A stretch of 64,000 bases of DNA from Pseudonocardia halophobica (GCF_027922425.1 NZ_BSFQ01000016.1:62001-126000); one strand, 5' to 3'; positions 1 through 8,782 are shown, counted from the first letter of the stretch. Notes: generated by a model not told the origin, from the sequence alone. Program-made: numbers and translations.

Positions 1-870
1 CGGCGAGCGTCCGAAGTAGAGGAAGCCCTCGCGGATCATGGATCCCCAGCTCGCGTCGGGCGGCTGGACGCCGAGGCCGAGGAAGCTCAGGCCCGCCTCC
101 GAGAGCATCGCGTAGCCGGCGGTCACGGCGATCGCGACGGTCAACGGGGACAGGGTGTTCGGCAGGATGTGCCGGAGGATGACCATCCAGGTCGGGGTGC
201 CGATGCTGCGCGAGGCCTCGACGAAGGTCTCCTCCTTGAGCCCCAGGACCACGCCGCGGACCAGCCGGAGGAACCGCGGCGCCATCAGGATCCCGACGGC
301 GAACATGGCGTTGCGCAGGCTCGGGCCGAGGACGCCGACCAGAGCGATCGCGAGCAGCAGCGGCGGGAAGCTCATCGCCGCGTCGTTGAGCCGCATGACG
401 ACCTGGTCGAAGCGGCCGGACAGGAAGCCGGAGAGGAAGCCCAGCGGCACCCCGATCGCCATCGCCACGGCCAGCGCCAGCGCGATGGCGAGCAGGGACA
501 CCCGGGTGCCGACGATCAGCCGGCTCAGGATGTCGCGGCCCAGCTGGTCGGTGCCCAGGAGGTGGCCGGGGGAGAAGGGGTCCAGCAGCACGGCGCGCAG
601 GTTCTGCGCGTTCGGGTCCGCCGGGGTGATGAACGGTCCGATCAGGGCCACGACGACCAGCAGGGACAGGACCCCGAGCGCGATCATCGCGCCCCGGTTG
701 CCGCCGACCCGGCGCCGGAAGTCCGCCCACGCCCCACCGCCGTGGGCCAGTGCCTCGGCCGAGACCGACGCGGGGGCGCCGGCCGGCATCGCCGAGGCCG
801 CGGGTGCCTCCGGCGCGACCTGTGCCGACGGCTCCCGGGCGGCCTCCGACTTCTTCTCCACATTGGTCAT
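1..870 (-). CDS. ABC transporter permease, DppC/OppC type (3' end cut by window)
   Basis: Inner-membrane permease of a peptide/nickel-type (PepT family) ABC importer. The frame stays open for 290 codons from ATG at 870 to the window edge, so the C-terminus is missing. About 45 Ala/Pro/Glu-rich N-terminal residues precede the first membrane helix (MIALGVLSLLVVVALIGPF). The family signature GHLLGTDQLGRDILSR follows, then the late EAGLSFLGLGVQPP segment with the start of the usual WGSM element. The start overlaps the stop of the upstream permease gene as ATGA, so the two are translationally coupled. ATPase and substrate-binding genes presumably lie beyond the left edge. Substrate cannot be read from this sequence. 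Confidence 0.93.
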   Translation of the reverse strand, partial: MTNVEKKSEAAREPSAQVAPEAPAASAMPAGAPASVSAEALAHGGGAWADFRRRVGGNRGAMIALGVLSLLVVVALIGPFITPADPNAQNLRAVLLDPFSPGHLLGTDQLGRDILSRLIVGTRVSLLAIALALAVAMAIGVPLGFLSGFLSGRFDQVVMRLNDAAMSFPPLLLAIALVGVLGPSLRNAMFAVGILMAPRFLRLVRGVVLGLKEETFVEASRSIGTPTWMVILRHILPNTLSPLTVAIAVTAGYAMLSEAGLSFLGLGVQPPDASWGSMIREGFLYFGRSP

Positions 871-1811
871 CGGGGCCGCACCTTCGGGTTGAGGTAGCCG
901 TACGTGAGGTCGACGAGCAGGTTCGAGAGCATCGCGACGAGCACCGCGACCAGCACGATCCCCTGGATCACCGGGATGTCGCGGGTGGTCACCGCGTTGA
1001 GCGCGACCTGGCCGAGGCCGGGGACGCCGAAGATCTGCTCCACGAGCACGGCGCCGCCGAGCAGCGCGGTGATCTGCAGGCCCAGGACCGTGACGAGCGG
1101 GACGCTCGCGTTCTTCATGACGTGCTTGCCGATCACCACCCGCCCCCGCAGGCCCTTCGCCCGCGCCGTGCGGACGTAGTCCTGCTGCAGCACACCGATG
1201 ATCGAGCCGCGCAGCTGCCGGGCGCTCTCCGCGGCGCCGGCGATGCCGAGGGTCAGGGCCGGCAGCAGGATGTGCGAGGCCCAGGCGGCGGGATCCTTCT
1301 CGATGGGGACGTAGCCCGTCGCCGGCAGCCACCCGAGAGTGAGGCTGAACAGCAGCACGAACATCAGGCCGAGCCAGAAAGACGGCAGGGCGATGCCGAG
1401 CGACGAGCCGATGCTCGAGATGCGGTCCAGCCAGGTCCCGCGGCGCAGCGCCGACACGATCGCGGTCGGCACTGCGATCAGCAACGAGATGACCAGGGCG
1501 GACCCGGCGAGGGCGAGCGTGACGGGGAGCCCGTCCCCGATCGAGGTGGCGACCGGACGGCTGGTGAACAGCGAGGTGCCCAGATCGCCCGACAGGGCGG
1601 AGGTGATCCAGTCCCAGTACTGCACGACCATCGGGCGGTCGAGCCCCAGCCGTTCCCGCACGGCCGCCACCTGCTCGACCGTGGCCTCCGGGCCGGCGAT
1701 CGTGACGGCCGGGTCGCCCGGGATCAGCAGCACGAGGCCGAAGACGACGAAGGTCACCAGCAGGAGTACGGGAACGGTGGTCGCCACGCGCGTCAGAAAG
1801 AACTTCAGCAC
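867..1811 (-). CDS. ABC transporter permease, DppB/OppB type
   Basis: First permease of the same importer, 314 residues, the usual family length. It begins with a membrane helix (LTRVATTVPVLLLVTFVVFG), followed by the periplasmic loop with the conserved IPGDPA and RLGLDRP motifs. The EAA-type cytoplasmic loop sits near residues 190-225 (ARQLRGS, VRTARAKGL). The C-terminus is the typical DPRVR-like end (LNPKVRPR). The GTG start at 1811 is preceded by a GAGGAGG ribosome site a few bases upstream. It overlaps the DppC-type gene by 4 bp and is divergent from the oxidoreductase operon beginning at 2205. A dipeptide, oligopeptide or nickel substrate is possible. Confidence 0.93.
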   Translation of the reverse strand: MLKFFLTRVATTVPVLLLVTFVVFGLVLLIPGDPAVTIAGPEATVEQVAAVRERLGLDRPMVVQYWDWITSALSGDLGTSLFTSRPVATSIGDGLPVTLALAGSALVISLLIAVPTAIVSALRRGTWLDRISSIGSSLGIALPSFWLGLMFVLLFSLTLGWLPATGYVPIEKDPAAWASHILLPALTLGIAGAAESARQLRGSIIGVLQQDYVRTARAKGLRGRVVIGKHVMKNASVPLVTVLGLQITALLGGAVLVEQIFGVPGLGQVALNAVTTRDIPVIQGIVLVAVLVAMLSNLLVDLTYGYLNPKVRPR

Positions 1812-2204
1812 GGGATGCTCAACCTCCTCGTTGAAGTCGGCGCATCGATTCTCGGGAAATTCCGGGCAGCACGCGGCCCCGTTCCGGGGGTCGCCCGGGA
1901 AGGGGCCGGCAGAACCCGTCGGCGGGTTCTTCGGGCCGGTCTCAGCAGGGGGATCGACGGTCGGCGTCGGCTTCGGACGCTAAGCGAGGCGGCCCGTGGC
2001 GGGCAATGGGCGGCGCGTCCGATTTCGCCGGGAAATCGTCCGGGCGCCGTTTCCCGCTCGATCCGGCCCGCGCATTGGGACGATGTCCACGACGGCGCCG
2101 GAACTGCTGTGCGGATCCCCATTGTCTCCCCCGCCGACGGCCGCCCACGCTGGCCCCGGGCCCGGCAGGTGCCGGGCGCCGCGGTGAGGTCAGGAGGCGG
2201 AACG
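1812..2204. other. Intergenic control region between divergent operons
   Basis: About 390 bases with no supportable gene; reading frames here are short or have composition unlike the neighbours. It must hold promoters for the leftward permease operon and the rightward LLM operon. Ribosome sites are seen at both ends: GAGGAGG before 1811 and AGGAGG at 2192-2197. I could not assign convincing -35/-10 pairs or operators. Confidence 0.5.
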
Positions 2205-3446
2205 GTGAAGTTCCACTGGTTCGCGGAGGTCACGTACGACGGACTGCCGCCCGGGTTCCCGGCGGCGGGGCAGGGCGGCTGGGTCGACAGCCCGATCGCG
2301 ATGGCCGACGCCGAGCGGGTCGGCGCCAACTACCGGATGTTCATCCGGCTCATGCAGCAGGCCGACCGCGACGGCTTCGACGGGCTGGCCGTCAACGAGC
2401 ACCACCAGACCCCGTTCGCCATGACGCCCTCGCCGAACCTGCTCGCGGCCAGCGTCGCGAGCAGCACCGAGAAGGCCGCGATCCTCGTGATCGGCGACTC
2501 CCTGGCCCTCTACAACCCGCCGACGCGCGTCGCCGAGGAGATGGCCTACCTGGACTGCCTGTCCGAGGGGCGGCTGATCGCGGGGTTCGTGTTCGGCACC
2601 CCGATGGACTCGACCCACGCCTACGGGCGGCCGCCGATCGAGCTGCGCGAGCGCTTCCACGAGGCGCGCGAGCTGATCCTGCGCGCCTGGGTGGAACCGG
2701 AGCCGTTCACCTTCAACGGCCGCTACACCCAGCTCCGCCAGGTCAACCTCTGGCCTCGGCCGATCCAGCGCCGCCCGCCGATCTGGGTCCCCGGCTCGAC
2801 GAGCCCGGAGACCTGGGAGCTCGTGACCCGCGAGAACTACTGCTACGGCCACCTGTCCTTCTCCGGCCTGAAAGCCGCCAAGCCGCTGGTCGACGGCTAC
2901 TGGGACTACGTGGCGGCGCACGACGGCGACATGAACCCGCACCGGATGGCGTTCACGCAGATCGTCTGTGTCGCCGACACGGACCGGGAGGCCGAGGAGA
3001 AGTACGCCGAGGCGGTGCGCTACTTCCAGCGCGTCCGGGATCCCGCCGTGCGGTGGGCGACGCCACCGGGCTACCACTCGTCCGCGGCCCTGCGCGGCAT
3101 GCTCGGCCGGACGACGTCGCCGCAGGCCGTGGAGGACAAGCGGCGGGCGGTCACCGGCGAGATGGGCTTCTGGGAGTACGACGAGAAGGGCTACATCGTG
3201 GCCGGCACCCCGGACCGGGTGGCGCAGCGGCTGCGCGAGCTGGCGACCGAGCTGCGGGTCGGGCAGCTGATCGCGTCGCTGCACATGGGCAACCTGCCGG
3301 AGGAGACGGCCGCGATGAACACACACCTGTTCGGCACCAAGGTGATCCCGCAGCTGCGGGACCTGTGGGCGGACCAGCCGGACCACTGGACCCCGGCGGT
3401 CAGCCAGGCCCGGGTCGGGGCGCCCTCGCTGGTGGCGGGCGCATGA
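2205..3446 (+). CDS. LLM-class flavin-dependent oxidoreductase
   Basis: Luciferase-like TIM-barrel monooxygenase or reductase using FMN or F420, 413 residues. The N-terminal strand (KFHWFAEVTYDGLP) is followed by VNEHHQTPF at residues 63-71, a typical active-site segment of the family. Later come the SEGRLIAGFVFGTP stretch and the YTQLRQVNLWPRPIQ substrate-side segment. The GTG start is fixed by AGGAGG seven bases upstream. Its stop overlaps the hydrolase start (ATGA). It heads a four-gene operon with a hydrolase, a RibB-like protein and an exporter, suggesting oxidation and then hydrolysis of a small molecule. The substrate is unknown. Confidence 0.9.
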   Translation: MKFHWFAEVTYDGLPPGFPAAGQGGWVDSPIAMADAERVGANYRMFIRLMQQADRDGFDGLAVNEHHQTPFAMTPSPNLLAASVASSTEKAAILVIGDSLALYNPPTRVAEEMAYLDCLSEGRLIAGFVFGTPMDSTHAYGRPPIELRERFHEARELILRAWVEPEPFTFNGRYTQLRQVNLWPRPIQRRPPIWVPGSTSPETWELVTRENYCYGHLSFSGLKAAKPLVDGYWDYVAAHDGDMNPHRMAFTQIVCVADTDREAEEKYAEAVRYFQRVRDPAVRWATPPGYHSSAALRGMLGRTTSPQAVEDKRRAVTGEMGFWEYDEKGYIVAGTPDRVAQRLRELATELRVGQLIASLHMGNLPEETAAMNTHLFGTKVIPQLRDLWADQPDHWTPAVSQARVGAPSLVAGA

Positions 3447-4243
3447 GCACCTCGACGGTCAACGGCGTCCGGCTCCGCTACGACGTCCAGGGCGACGGCC
3501 CGCCGCTGTTGCTGATCGCCGGACTCGGTCTGAGCTCCCTCGCGTGGGCCGCTGTCGTGCCGCGGCTCCGCGAGGACTTCACGGTGATCACCTTCGACAA
3601 CCGGGGGACCGGGTTGTCGGAGGTGCCGCCCGGCCCGTACCCGATCGACACCCTGGGCGACGACGCAGCCGCGCTGGTCCGGCACCTCGGGCTCGGCCCG
3701 GTCGCGGCCGTCGGGTGGTCGCTGGGCGGTTCGGTGCTCCAGTCGATGCTGGTCCGGCACGGCGACGTGTTGTCGAAGGCGGTGCTGCTCAACGCCTTCC
3801 CCTCGTACACCGGCGTGCAGGACGCCTGGCTCGACGCCGGCCTCGCGCTGCGCCGGGCGGGCGTGGATCCGGTGTCCGTCGGGATCCACGGGATGCCCTG
3901 GGCGTTCACCCCGCGCCTGCTCGCCGACCACGCCGCCGCGCAGGCGCAGGCCGAGCTGGCCCGCAAGGACCCGCACCCGACCACGCTCGCCGGGTTCGAG
4001 GCGCAGGCCGCGGGCCTGCGGGTCTACGACTCCTGCGCCGACCTGCCCTCGGCGACCACCCCCACCTTGGTGCTCGCGGGCGCCGAGGACGTGCTGACGC
4101 CGGTCGCGCAGTCCGTGGAGATGGCCGAGCTGCTGCCGCACGGCACACTGCAGGTCCTGCCGCGGGGTGGGCACGGCATGGTCGTGGAGTACCTCGACGA
4201 CACCCTCGCGGCGATCACCGCCTACCTCGGGGCCGACCGGTGA
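3443..4243 (+). CDS. Alpha/beta hydrolase
   Basis: Soluble alpha/beta-fold hydrolase of 266 residues. The nucleophile elbow is G-W-S-L-G-G with Ser93. The acid is probably Asp216 in AGAEDVLTP and the base His244 in RGGHG. The oxyanion region is LLLIAGLGLSS near residue 25. The family covers esterases, C-C hydrolases, haloperoxidases and dienol-lactone hydrolases; specificity cannot be decided. Start and stop overlap both neighbours by 4 bp, so it is made together with the LLM oxidoreductase and may act on its product. Confidence 0.9.
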   Translation: MSTSTVNGVRLRYDVQGDGPPLLLIAGLGLSSLAWAAVVPRLREDFTVITFDNRGTGLSEVPPGPYPIDTLGDDAAALVRHLGLGPVAAVGWSLGGSVLQSMLVRHGDVLSKAVLLNAFPSYTGVQDAWLDAGLALRRAGVDPVSVGIHGMPWAFTPRLLADHAAAQAQAELARKDPHPTTLAGFEAQAAGLRVYDSCADLPSATTPTLVLAGAEDVLTPVAQSVEMAELLPHGTLQVLPRGGHGMVVEYLDDTLAAITAYLGADR

Positions 4244-4926
4244 GCGCGCCGGCCCTCGGCCCGGTCAGTGCGGTCGATCGGGCCGTCGAGGCCATCGCGG
4301 CGGGGCGTCCGGTCGTCCTGCTCGACGACCTGGCGGCCACCCCGCAGGTCGTGCTCGTCGCCGCCGCGGAGCTCGCCGACACGTCCACTGTGGCGCTCGT
4401 CGTCCGGGAGTCCGGCGGGCTGCTGTGCGTCGCGTTGCCGGGGGAGCGGCTCGACGCGCTGCGGATCCCCCCGATGACGGCGGGCTGGTCGGCCGAGCGG
4501 CCCGCGGCGGCGGTGTCCGTGGACCTGGCCGTGGGCGTCTCCACCGGGATCTCGGCCCGGGACCGGGCCGCGACGGTCCGGGCCCTCGCGGACCCGGCCA
4601 CCACGGCCGCGGACCTCGTGCTGCCGGGTCACGTGCTCCCGCTGCGCGCCCACCCGGACGGGCTCGCCGCCCGGACCCGGCCCGCCGAGGCGGCCGTCGA
4701 CCTGTGCCTGCGGGCCGGGCTCGCACCGGCGGGCCTGGTCGCGGCGGCACCTGACCTCGGGCCGGGAGTCGCCGGGCCGGCGCGCGCCCTCGCCCGCCGG
4801 CTCGGGGTGCCGGCCCTGCCGATCTCGCGGCTCGCCGCCCTGTCGCTCCCGCGGCCCGCCGGGGTGGTCCCGGCGCCGCCCGCTCCGCCGGACCGTACGG
4901 CGGCCCGGGTCGCGCGGGCCGGCTGA
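4240..4926 (+). CDS. RibB-like (DHBP synthase fold) protein lacking catalytic residues
   Basis: 228 residues related along their whole length to 3,4-dihydroxy-2-butanone 4-phosphate synthase, the riboflavin pathway enzyme acting on ribulose 5-phosphate. Preserved elements are an ESGGLLCVALPGERLD segment, GVSTGISARDRAATV (phosphate-binding region) and LPGHVLPLRA. The acidic metal-binding loop that reads DDEDRENEGD in E. coli RibB is DDLAATPQVV here (residues 29-38). The later H-T-E motif is P-A-E. I therefore doubt that it makes DHBP. The GTG start overlaps the hydrolase stop. A binding or regulatory role for a sugar phosphate or flavin precursor is only a guess. Confidence 0.72.
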   Translation: MSAPALGPVSAVDRAVEAIAAGRPVVLLDDLAATPQVVLVAAAELADTSTVALVVRESGGLLCVALPGERLDALRIPPMTAGWSAERPAAAVSVDLAVGVSTGISARDRAATVRALADPATTAADLVLPGHVLPLRAHPDGLAARTRPAEAAVDLCLRAGLAPAGLVAAAPDLGPGVAGPARALARRLGVPALPISRLAALSLPRPAGVVPAPPAPPDRTAARVARAG

Positions 4927-4929
4927 CGG

Positions 4930-6447
4930 GTGGGCCCGATCTCCGCGGCCCGGTCCGGCACGGCCCGATCCGCTGCTGCCCCGCCCGGCGCGACGCCGGT
5001 CGTCGCCCGGCGTGGCGCCTTCCTGGTCCTGATGTGCAGCGTGCAGTTCATGATGCTGGTCGGCGGCACCGTGGTGACGGTGTCGCTGCCCGTCATCCGC
5101 CGTGAGCTCGGGCTCGGGGCCGGCGAGCTGCAGTGGGTGCTGACCGCGTTCCCCCTGACTTTCGGCTGCCTGCTGTTGCTCGGCGGCCGGTGCGCGGACG
5201 TCTTCGGCAGGCGCCGGCTGTTCCTGACCGGGCTGCTGGTGTTCGGGGCGGGTTCGCTGCTGTGCGCGGTCGCGGACCGGTCCTGGGTGCTGATCGGGGC
5301 GCGGGCGATCGCGGGGCTCGGAGCCGCGATGGCCTCGCCCGCCGCGATGGCGCTGCTGACCTCGGTGTTCGTCGCGCCGCGCGACCGCAGCACCGCGCTC
5401 GGCGCGTGGGCCGCCGTCGGCGCGATCGGCGCCACCCTGGGCAACGTGCTCGGCGGCCTGCTGACCTCCGCGGGCGGCTGGCAGTGGATCTTCCTGGTGA
5501 ACGTGCCGGTGTGCATCGTCGCGGCGGCCGCGGTGCTGCTCCTCGTCCCCGCCGGGGTCCCCGAGGGACGCCGGCCGCGGCTCGGCCTGCTCGGCGGGGC
5601 GACGTGCACTGCGGCCGTCGCTGCGCTGGTCCTGGGGCTCGGCGAGCTCCGCGTCCCCGGCGGGCTCCCGGTCGCGACGGTCCTGCTCGGGACGGCCGTC
5701 GCGCTCGCCGCCGCGTTCGTGGTCTCGCAGGTGCGCAGCCCCGAGCCGCTGCTGCCCCTCGGTCTGTTCCGCAGGCGGACCTCGTTCGCGTTCGCGCTGG
5801 TCCTGGTCACCGCGGGCACCGGGATCGGCGCCTACTTCACCACCTCGCTGTTCATGCAGGAGACGCTCGGCTGGTCGGCCTTGCGGGCGGGCCTGGCCTT
5901 CGTGCCGTGGGCCGCGCTGACCGCGGTGGTCGCCCAGGTCGCGTCGCGCACCCTGCACCTGATCGGCCCGCGGGTCCTGGTGCCGGTCGCGATGCTGGTC
6001 TCGGCGGCCGGTGCCCTGCTGCTGTCCCGCGCCTACGGCCCGTCGGTCGCGTTCGTGCCCGACCTGCTGGTGCCGTTCCTGATGCTCGGCGCGGGGACCG
6101 GGGCCGCGAGCGTGAGCTGCACGGTGACGGCGATGTCCGGCGTCCCGCGGTCCCGGCACGGTGTCGGCGCGGGCGCGTTGAACAGCACGCAGGCCATCGG
6201 CGCGGCGGTGACCATCGCCGTCGTCACCGTGCTGACGGCGACCGCGACGACACGCGCCCTCGCGGCGGGCAACACCCCGCTCGGCGCGTCGGTCGAGGGG
6301 CAGCGGTTCGCCGTGCTCGTGCTGGCCTTCCTCGCGCTCGGCGGTGCGGTCGCGGCGGCGGTCCTCCTCCCCGGCCGCACCCCGGCCCCCGACGGCCGCG
6401 ACCTCGATCCGGGCGCCGCGCTGCCGGCCACCGGCCCTCTGCCCTGA
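4930..6447 (+). CDS. MFS drug/metabolite exporter, DHA2 (EmrB/QacA) type
   Basis: Integral membrane proton antiporter of 505 residues with about 14 hydrophobic segments. The first helix is near residues 33-53; motif A (GGRCADVFGRRRLF) follows helix 2, and a motif-C-like helix reads AVGAIGATLGNVLGGLL. The first 30 residues are Ala/Pro-rich and cytoplasmic. The GTG start lies three bases after the RibB-like stop, so it is the last gene of the four-gene operon. It probably exports the substrate or product of the oxidoreductase and hydrolase, or gives self-protection. Confidence 0.9.
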   Translation: MGPISAARSGTARSAAAPPGATPVVARRGAFLVLMCSVQFMMLVGGTVVTVSLPVIRRELGLGAGELQWVLTAFPLTFGCLLLLGGRCADVFGRRRLFLTGLLVFGAGSLLCAVADRSWVLIGARAIAGLGAAMASPAAMALLTSVFVAPRDRSTALGAWAAVGAIGATLGNVLGGLLTSAGGWQWIFLVNVPVCIVAAAAVLLLVPAGVPEGRRPRLGLLGGATCTAAVAALVLGLGELRVPGGLPVATVLLGTAVALAAAFVVSQVRSPEPLLPLGLFRRRTSFAFALVLVTAGTGIGAYFTTSLFMQETLGWSALRAGLAFVPWAALTAVVAQVASRTLHLIGPRVLVPVAMLVSAAGALLLSRAYGPSVAFVPDLLVPFLMLGAGTGAASVSCTVTAMSGVPRSRHGVGAGALNSTQAIGAAVTIAVVTVLTATATTRALAAGNTPLGASVEGQRFAVLVLAFLALGGAVAAAVLLPGRTPAPDGRDLDPGAALPATGPLP

Positions 6448-6493
6448 CACGGCACACCCGGCCGTGGCACTTGCCGCGCCCCGCCCGAACCAT

Positions 6494-6499
6494 CAGGCT
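6494..6499 (+). promoter_or_regulatory. -10-like hexamer CAGGCT, leaderless start
   Basis: CAGGCT lies exactly six bases before the GTG at 6506, the same spacing seen at eleven other genes here. No ribosome site lies between. A leaderless mRNA starting at the GTG is inferred. Confidence 0.45.
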
Positions 6500-6505
6500 C
6501 GGGGC

Positions 6506-6835
6506 GTGAGCGACAAGTTGGTCGAACTGCAGCTCGACGACGCCGGCCTCTCCGGCGACCTGCCCCGGCCCCACGGCGGGGAACAGGACGAGATCCAGGA
6601 CGTGCCCTTCCGGCCCGTGGTGTTCCGCGACGACGACCTCCCGTCGGCGCTGGCCCGCTCCGCGGAGTGGCTGCGCGGGGCGCAGGAGTGGCTCGGCGAG
6701 CCGCTCGACGTCATCGCGATCCACCTCGACTACGACGACCGCGCCGGGGCGCCGTACTACGAGGTCAAGCTGCTGTGCAACGAGGAGGACCTGGCGGGCG
6801 CCCCGCTCGCGCGACGACGGGAGGAGCGCGGCTGA
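6506..6835 (+). CDS. Small acidic hypothetical protein
   Basis: 109-residue soluble acidic protein (VELQLDDAGLSG, HLDYDDRAGAPYYEVKLLCNEED). No signal peptide, membrane segment or cofactor motif is visible, and I do not recognise a family. Codon use matches the neighbours. The start is chosen from the leaderless promoter spacing. It lies 58 bp after the MFS gene and just before the deazaflavin-dependent oxidoreductase, with which it may be co-transcribed. Confidence 0.65.
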   Translation: MSDKLVELQLDDAGLSGDLPRPHGGEQDEIQDVPFRPVVFRDDDLPSALARSAEWLRGAQEWLGEPLDVIAIHLDYDDRAGAPYYEVKLLCNEEDLAGAPLARRREERG

Positions 6836-6846
6836 GCGCGCCCGGC

Positions 6847-7293
6847 ATGCCCGAGAAGGTCGCCCCGCCGCGCTGGCTCAGGCCCGTGAACGCGGTCCTG
6901 CTGGTGGCGCGCCGGTTCGGGCTGGGCTGGGCCCGTGAGCTGCCCGTGCTCGTCCTGCCCGGCCGGCGCACCGGCAAGCTCCGGCACACGCCGGTCTCGG
7001 TGCTGGAGTTCGAGGGCGGCCGGTACCTGCTCGCCGGCTTCCCCGGGGCGGACTGGGCGGCGAACGCGCGGGCGGCCGGGGTCGGGACGCTCGCCGTCGG
7101 GCGGCAGGAGGAGCGGGTCCGGCTCGTGGAGCTCTCCGCGGACGAGGCCGTCCCGGTCCTGCGCGCCTGGCCGGTCCGCATCCCGCAGGGCGCGAAGATC
7201 ATGCGCGACGCCGGGGTCGTCCCCGACCTCGAGCCCGACACCTTCGCCGCGCTGGCAGGGCGCTGCGCCGCGTTCCGCCTCGAGCCCGCGTGA
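6847..7293 (+). CDS. Deazaflavin (F420)-dependent oxidoreductase, DUF385 / nitroreductase family
   Basis: 148-residue split-beta-barrel protein. The motif LPGRRTGKLRHTPVSVLEFEG near residues 37-57 is the F420/quinone-binding signature of the Ddn-like family, and GFPGADWAANARAAG near residues 65-80 is the second conserved block. Related proteins reduce quinones or nitro compounds with F420H2. ATG 6847 is used, although a GGGAGGAG at about 6821-6828 sits better for an upstream in-frame CTG at 6832. The start is therefore uncertain by five codons. Confidence 0.85.
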   Translation: MPEKVAPPRWLRPVNAVLLVARRFGLGWARELPVLVLPGRRTGKLRHTPVSVLEFEGGRYLLAGFPGADWAANARAAGVGTLAVGRQEERVRLVELSADEAVPVLRAWPVRIPQGAKIMRDAGVVPDLEPDTFAALAGRCAAFRLEPA

Positions 7294-7325
7294 CCGGGGC
7301 GGGCCCCGTGATCGCCGGCCGGCGT

Positions 7326-7331
7326 TAGGCT
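7326..7331 (+). promoter_or_regulatory. -10 hexamer TAGGCT, leaderless start of TetR gene
   Basis: TAGGCT followed by six bases and GTG at 7338. No ribosome site is present in the 45-bp gap after the preceding gene. Confidence 0.55.
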
Positions 7332-7337
7332 GCGCGG

Positions 7338-7973
7338 GTGCCCCGCCCCAGTCGCTGGTCGGAGATCCTCGCCGCCGCCGGCGAGGAGTTCCGCGACCGC
7401 GGCTACGAGAACGCGACCCTGGAGGGCATCGGCGCCCGGGTCGGGATCCTCAAGGGCAGCATCTACAACTACGTGGCCAGCAAGGAGGAGCTGCTCCTCG
7501 CGGTCGTCGAGCAGCCCGCCAAGCAGCTGCTCGCCGACCTCGAACGCCTGCAGGCCGACACCGGCCAGACGGTAGCGGTGCGGCTGCGCGAGCTGATCCG
7601 GATGCAGGTGCGGATCTTCGGCGACTTCTACCCGGCGGCCTTCGTGTACCTGCAGCACATCGGCCGGATGACGGCGCCGCTGTTCGCCGAGTTCCGCGAG
7701 ATGGACGCGCGCTACATGGCCGCGATCGAGGCGCTCGTCGCCGAGGGCGCCCGGACGGGGGAGTTCTCGCTGGCCGGGAGCCCGCGGACGGTCGCGCGCG
7801 CGGTCGTCGGGATGCTGGACTGGATGCAGCACTGGTTCGTGCCGCGGGGACCCGAGGAGGATCGGGAGCTCGCCGACCAGCTGTTCGCGTTCGCGTTGGG
7901 CGGCCTGGTGTCCGGCGGCGGGATGCGCGGGATCGCCCGGTCCCTCCCGGAGCCCCGCCCGGAGTCCCGGTGA
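7338..7973 (+). CDS. TetR/AcrR-family transcriptional regulator
   Basis: 211 residues. The N-terminal helix-turn-helix spans about residues 8-50, with recognition region GILKGSIYNYVASKEELL, typical of TetR/KstR-like regulators. The ligand-binding C-terminal half has aromatic residues (RIFGDFYPAAFVYLQHI, MLDWMQHWF). Its stop overlaps the following SDR start as GTGA, so it probably controls that gene and itself. The ligand is unknown; the fold with an aromatic pocket resembles fatty-acyl or steroid-CoA responsive members. Confidence 0.92.
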   Translation: MPRPSRWSEILAAAGEEFRDRGYENATLEGIGARVGILKGSIYNYVASKEELLLAVVEQPAKQLLADLERLQADTGQTVAVRLRELIRMQVRIFGDFYPAAFVYLQHIGRMTAPLFAEFREMDARYMAAIEALVAEGARTGEFSLAGSPRTVARAVVGMLDWMQHWFVPRGPEEDRELADQLFAFALGGLVSGGGMRGIARSLPEPRPESR

Positions 7974-8725
7974 GGCTCGACGGCCGGGTCGCGGTCGTCA
8001 CCGGCGCCTCGTCCGGGCTCGGGCTGCGGTTCGCCCGGGTCCTGGCGGAGGCCGGCGCGGACGTGGCCGTGGGTGCCCGGCGCGCCGAGGGGCTGGCCCG
8101 GGCCCGGGAGGCCGTCGAGGGAGCCGGACGGCGGTGCGCGGCGGTCCCCACGGACGTCTCGGACGACGCCCACTGCGCCGCCCTCGTCGCGGCCGCCGTC
8201 GAGGAGCTGGGCCGGGTGGACGTCCTGGTCAACAATGCCGGTATCGGCTACGCCGCCCGGTCGGAGAAGGACGACCCGGCGCGGGCGGCGGAGCTGTTCG
8301 CGGTCAACCTCCTCGGCGCCTACCAGATGGCGGTGCACATGGGCCGCGCGCTGATCGCGCAGGGCGAGGGCGGGTCGATCGTCAACATCGGGTCGGCGCT
8401 GGGCAGCACGACCGGGCCGCTCCCGGAGGCCGCGTACTCGGCGTCGAAAGCCGGGGTCGCGGGGATGACCCGGGACCTGGCCGCGCAGTGGGCGCGGCAC
8501 GGGATCCGGGTGAACACCCTCGCGCCCGGGTGGTTCGCCTCGGAGATGACCGGACCGCTGCTGGAGCGCGAGCACCGGGCGGCGCAGCTCGCGGAGTCCG
8601 CCGCGCTCGGCCGGATCGGCCGCCCCGAGGAGCTCGACGGCCCCCTCCTGCTCCTCGCCTCCGACGCGGGCTCCTATATCACCGGCAGCACGCTCACGGT
8701 CGACGGCGGCTGGTCCATGAAGTAG
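7970..8725 (+). CDS. SDR-family oxidoreductase
   Basis: Classical short-chain dehydrogenase/reductase of 251 residues. The NAD(P)-binding motif is TGASSGLG at residues 11-18. NNAG is near residue 89, the catalytic Ser lies in NIGSALGS, and YSASK gives the Tyr-x3-Lys pair near residues 155-159. The end GSYITGSTLTVDGGWSMK is usual for the FabG-like group. Co-transcribed with the TetR gene by a 4-bp overlap. Substrate unknown. Confidence 0.92.
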   Translation: MRLDGRVAVVTGASSGLGLRFARVLAEAGADVAVGARRAEGLARAREAVEGAGRRCAAVPTDVSDDAHCAALVAAAVEELGRVDVLVNNAGIGYAARSEKDDPARAAELFAVNLLGAYQMAVHMGRALIAQGEGGSIVNIGSALGSTTGPLPEAAYSASKAGVAGMTRDLAAQWARHGIRVNTLAPGWFASEMTGPLLEREHRAAQLAESAALGRIGRPEELDGPLLLLASDAGSYITGSTLTVDGGWSMK

Positions 8726-8752
8726 GCGGTGTCCGATCCGGCGCGGTCCGTT

Positions 8753-8782
8753 CGTCGAAGGGATGACCGAAACGACCGATTC
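8753..8782 (+). promoter_or_regulatory. Probable ECF42-type promoter (CGTCGA-N18-CGATTC)
   Basis: CGTCGA (8753-8758) and CGATTC (8777-8782) separated by 18 bases lie just upstream of the DGPF gene. From memory, ECF42 sigma factors read a -35 like TGTCGA and a -10 like CGATC. The match would mean autoregulation by the sigma factor encoded two genes on. Confidence 0.5.

Noticed and set aside
750..2204. Long plus-strand frame upstream of the LLM oxidoreductase
   Set aside because: Arg/Asp/Gln-rich composition and full overlap with the conserved DppB gene on the minus strand show it is a shadow; the AGGAGG-GTG at 2205 marks the true start.
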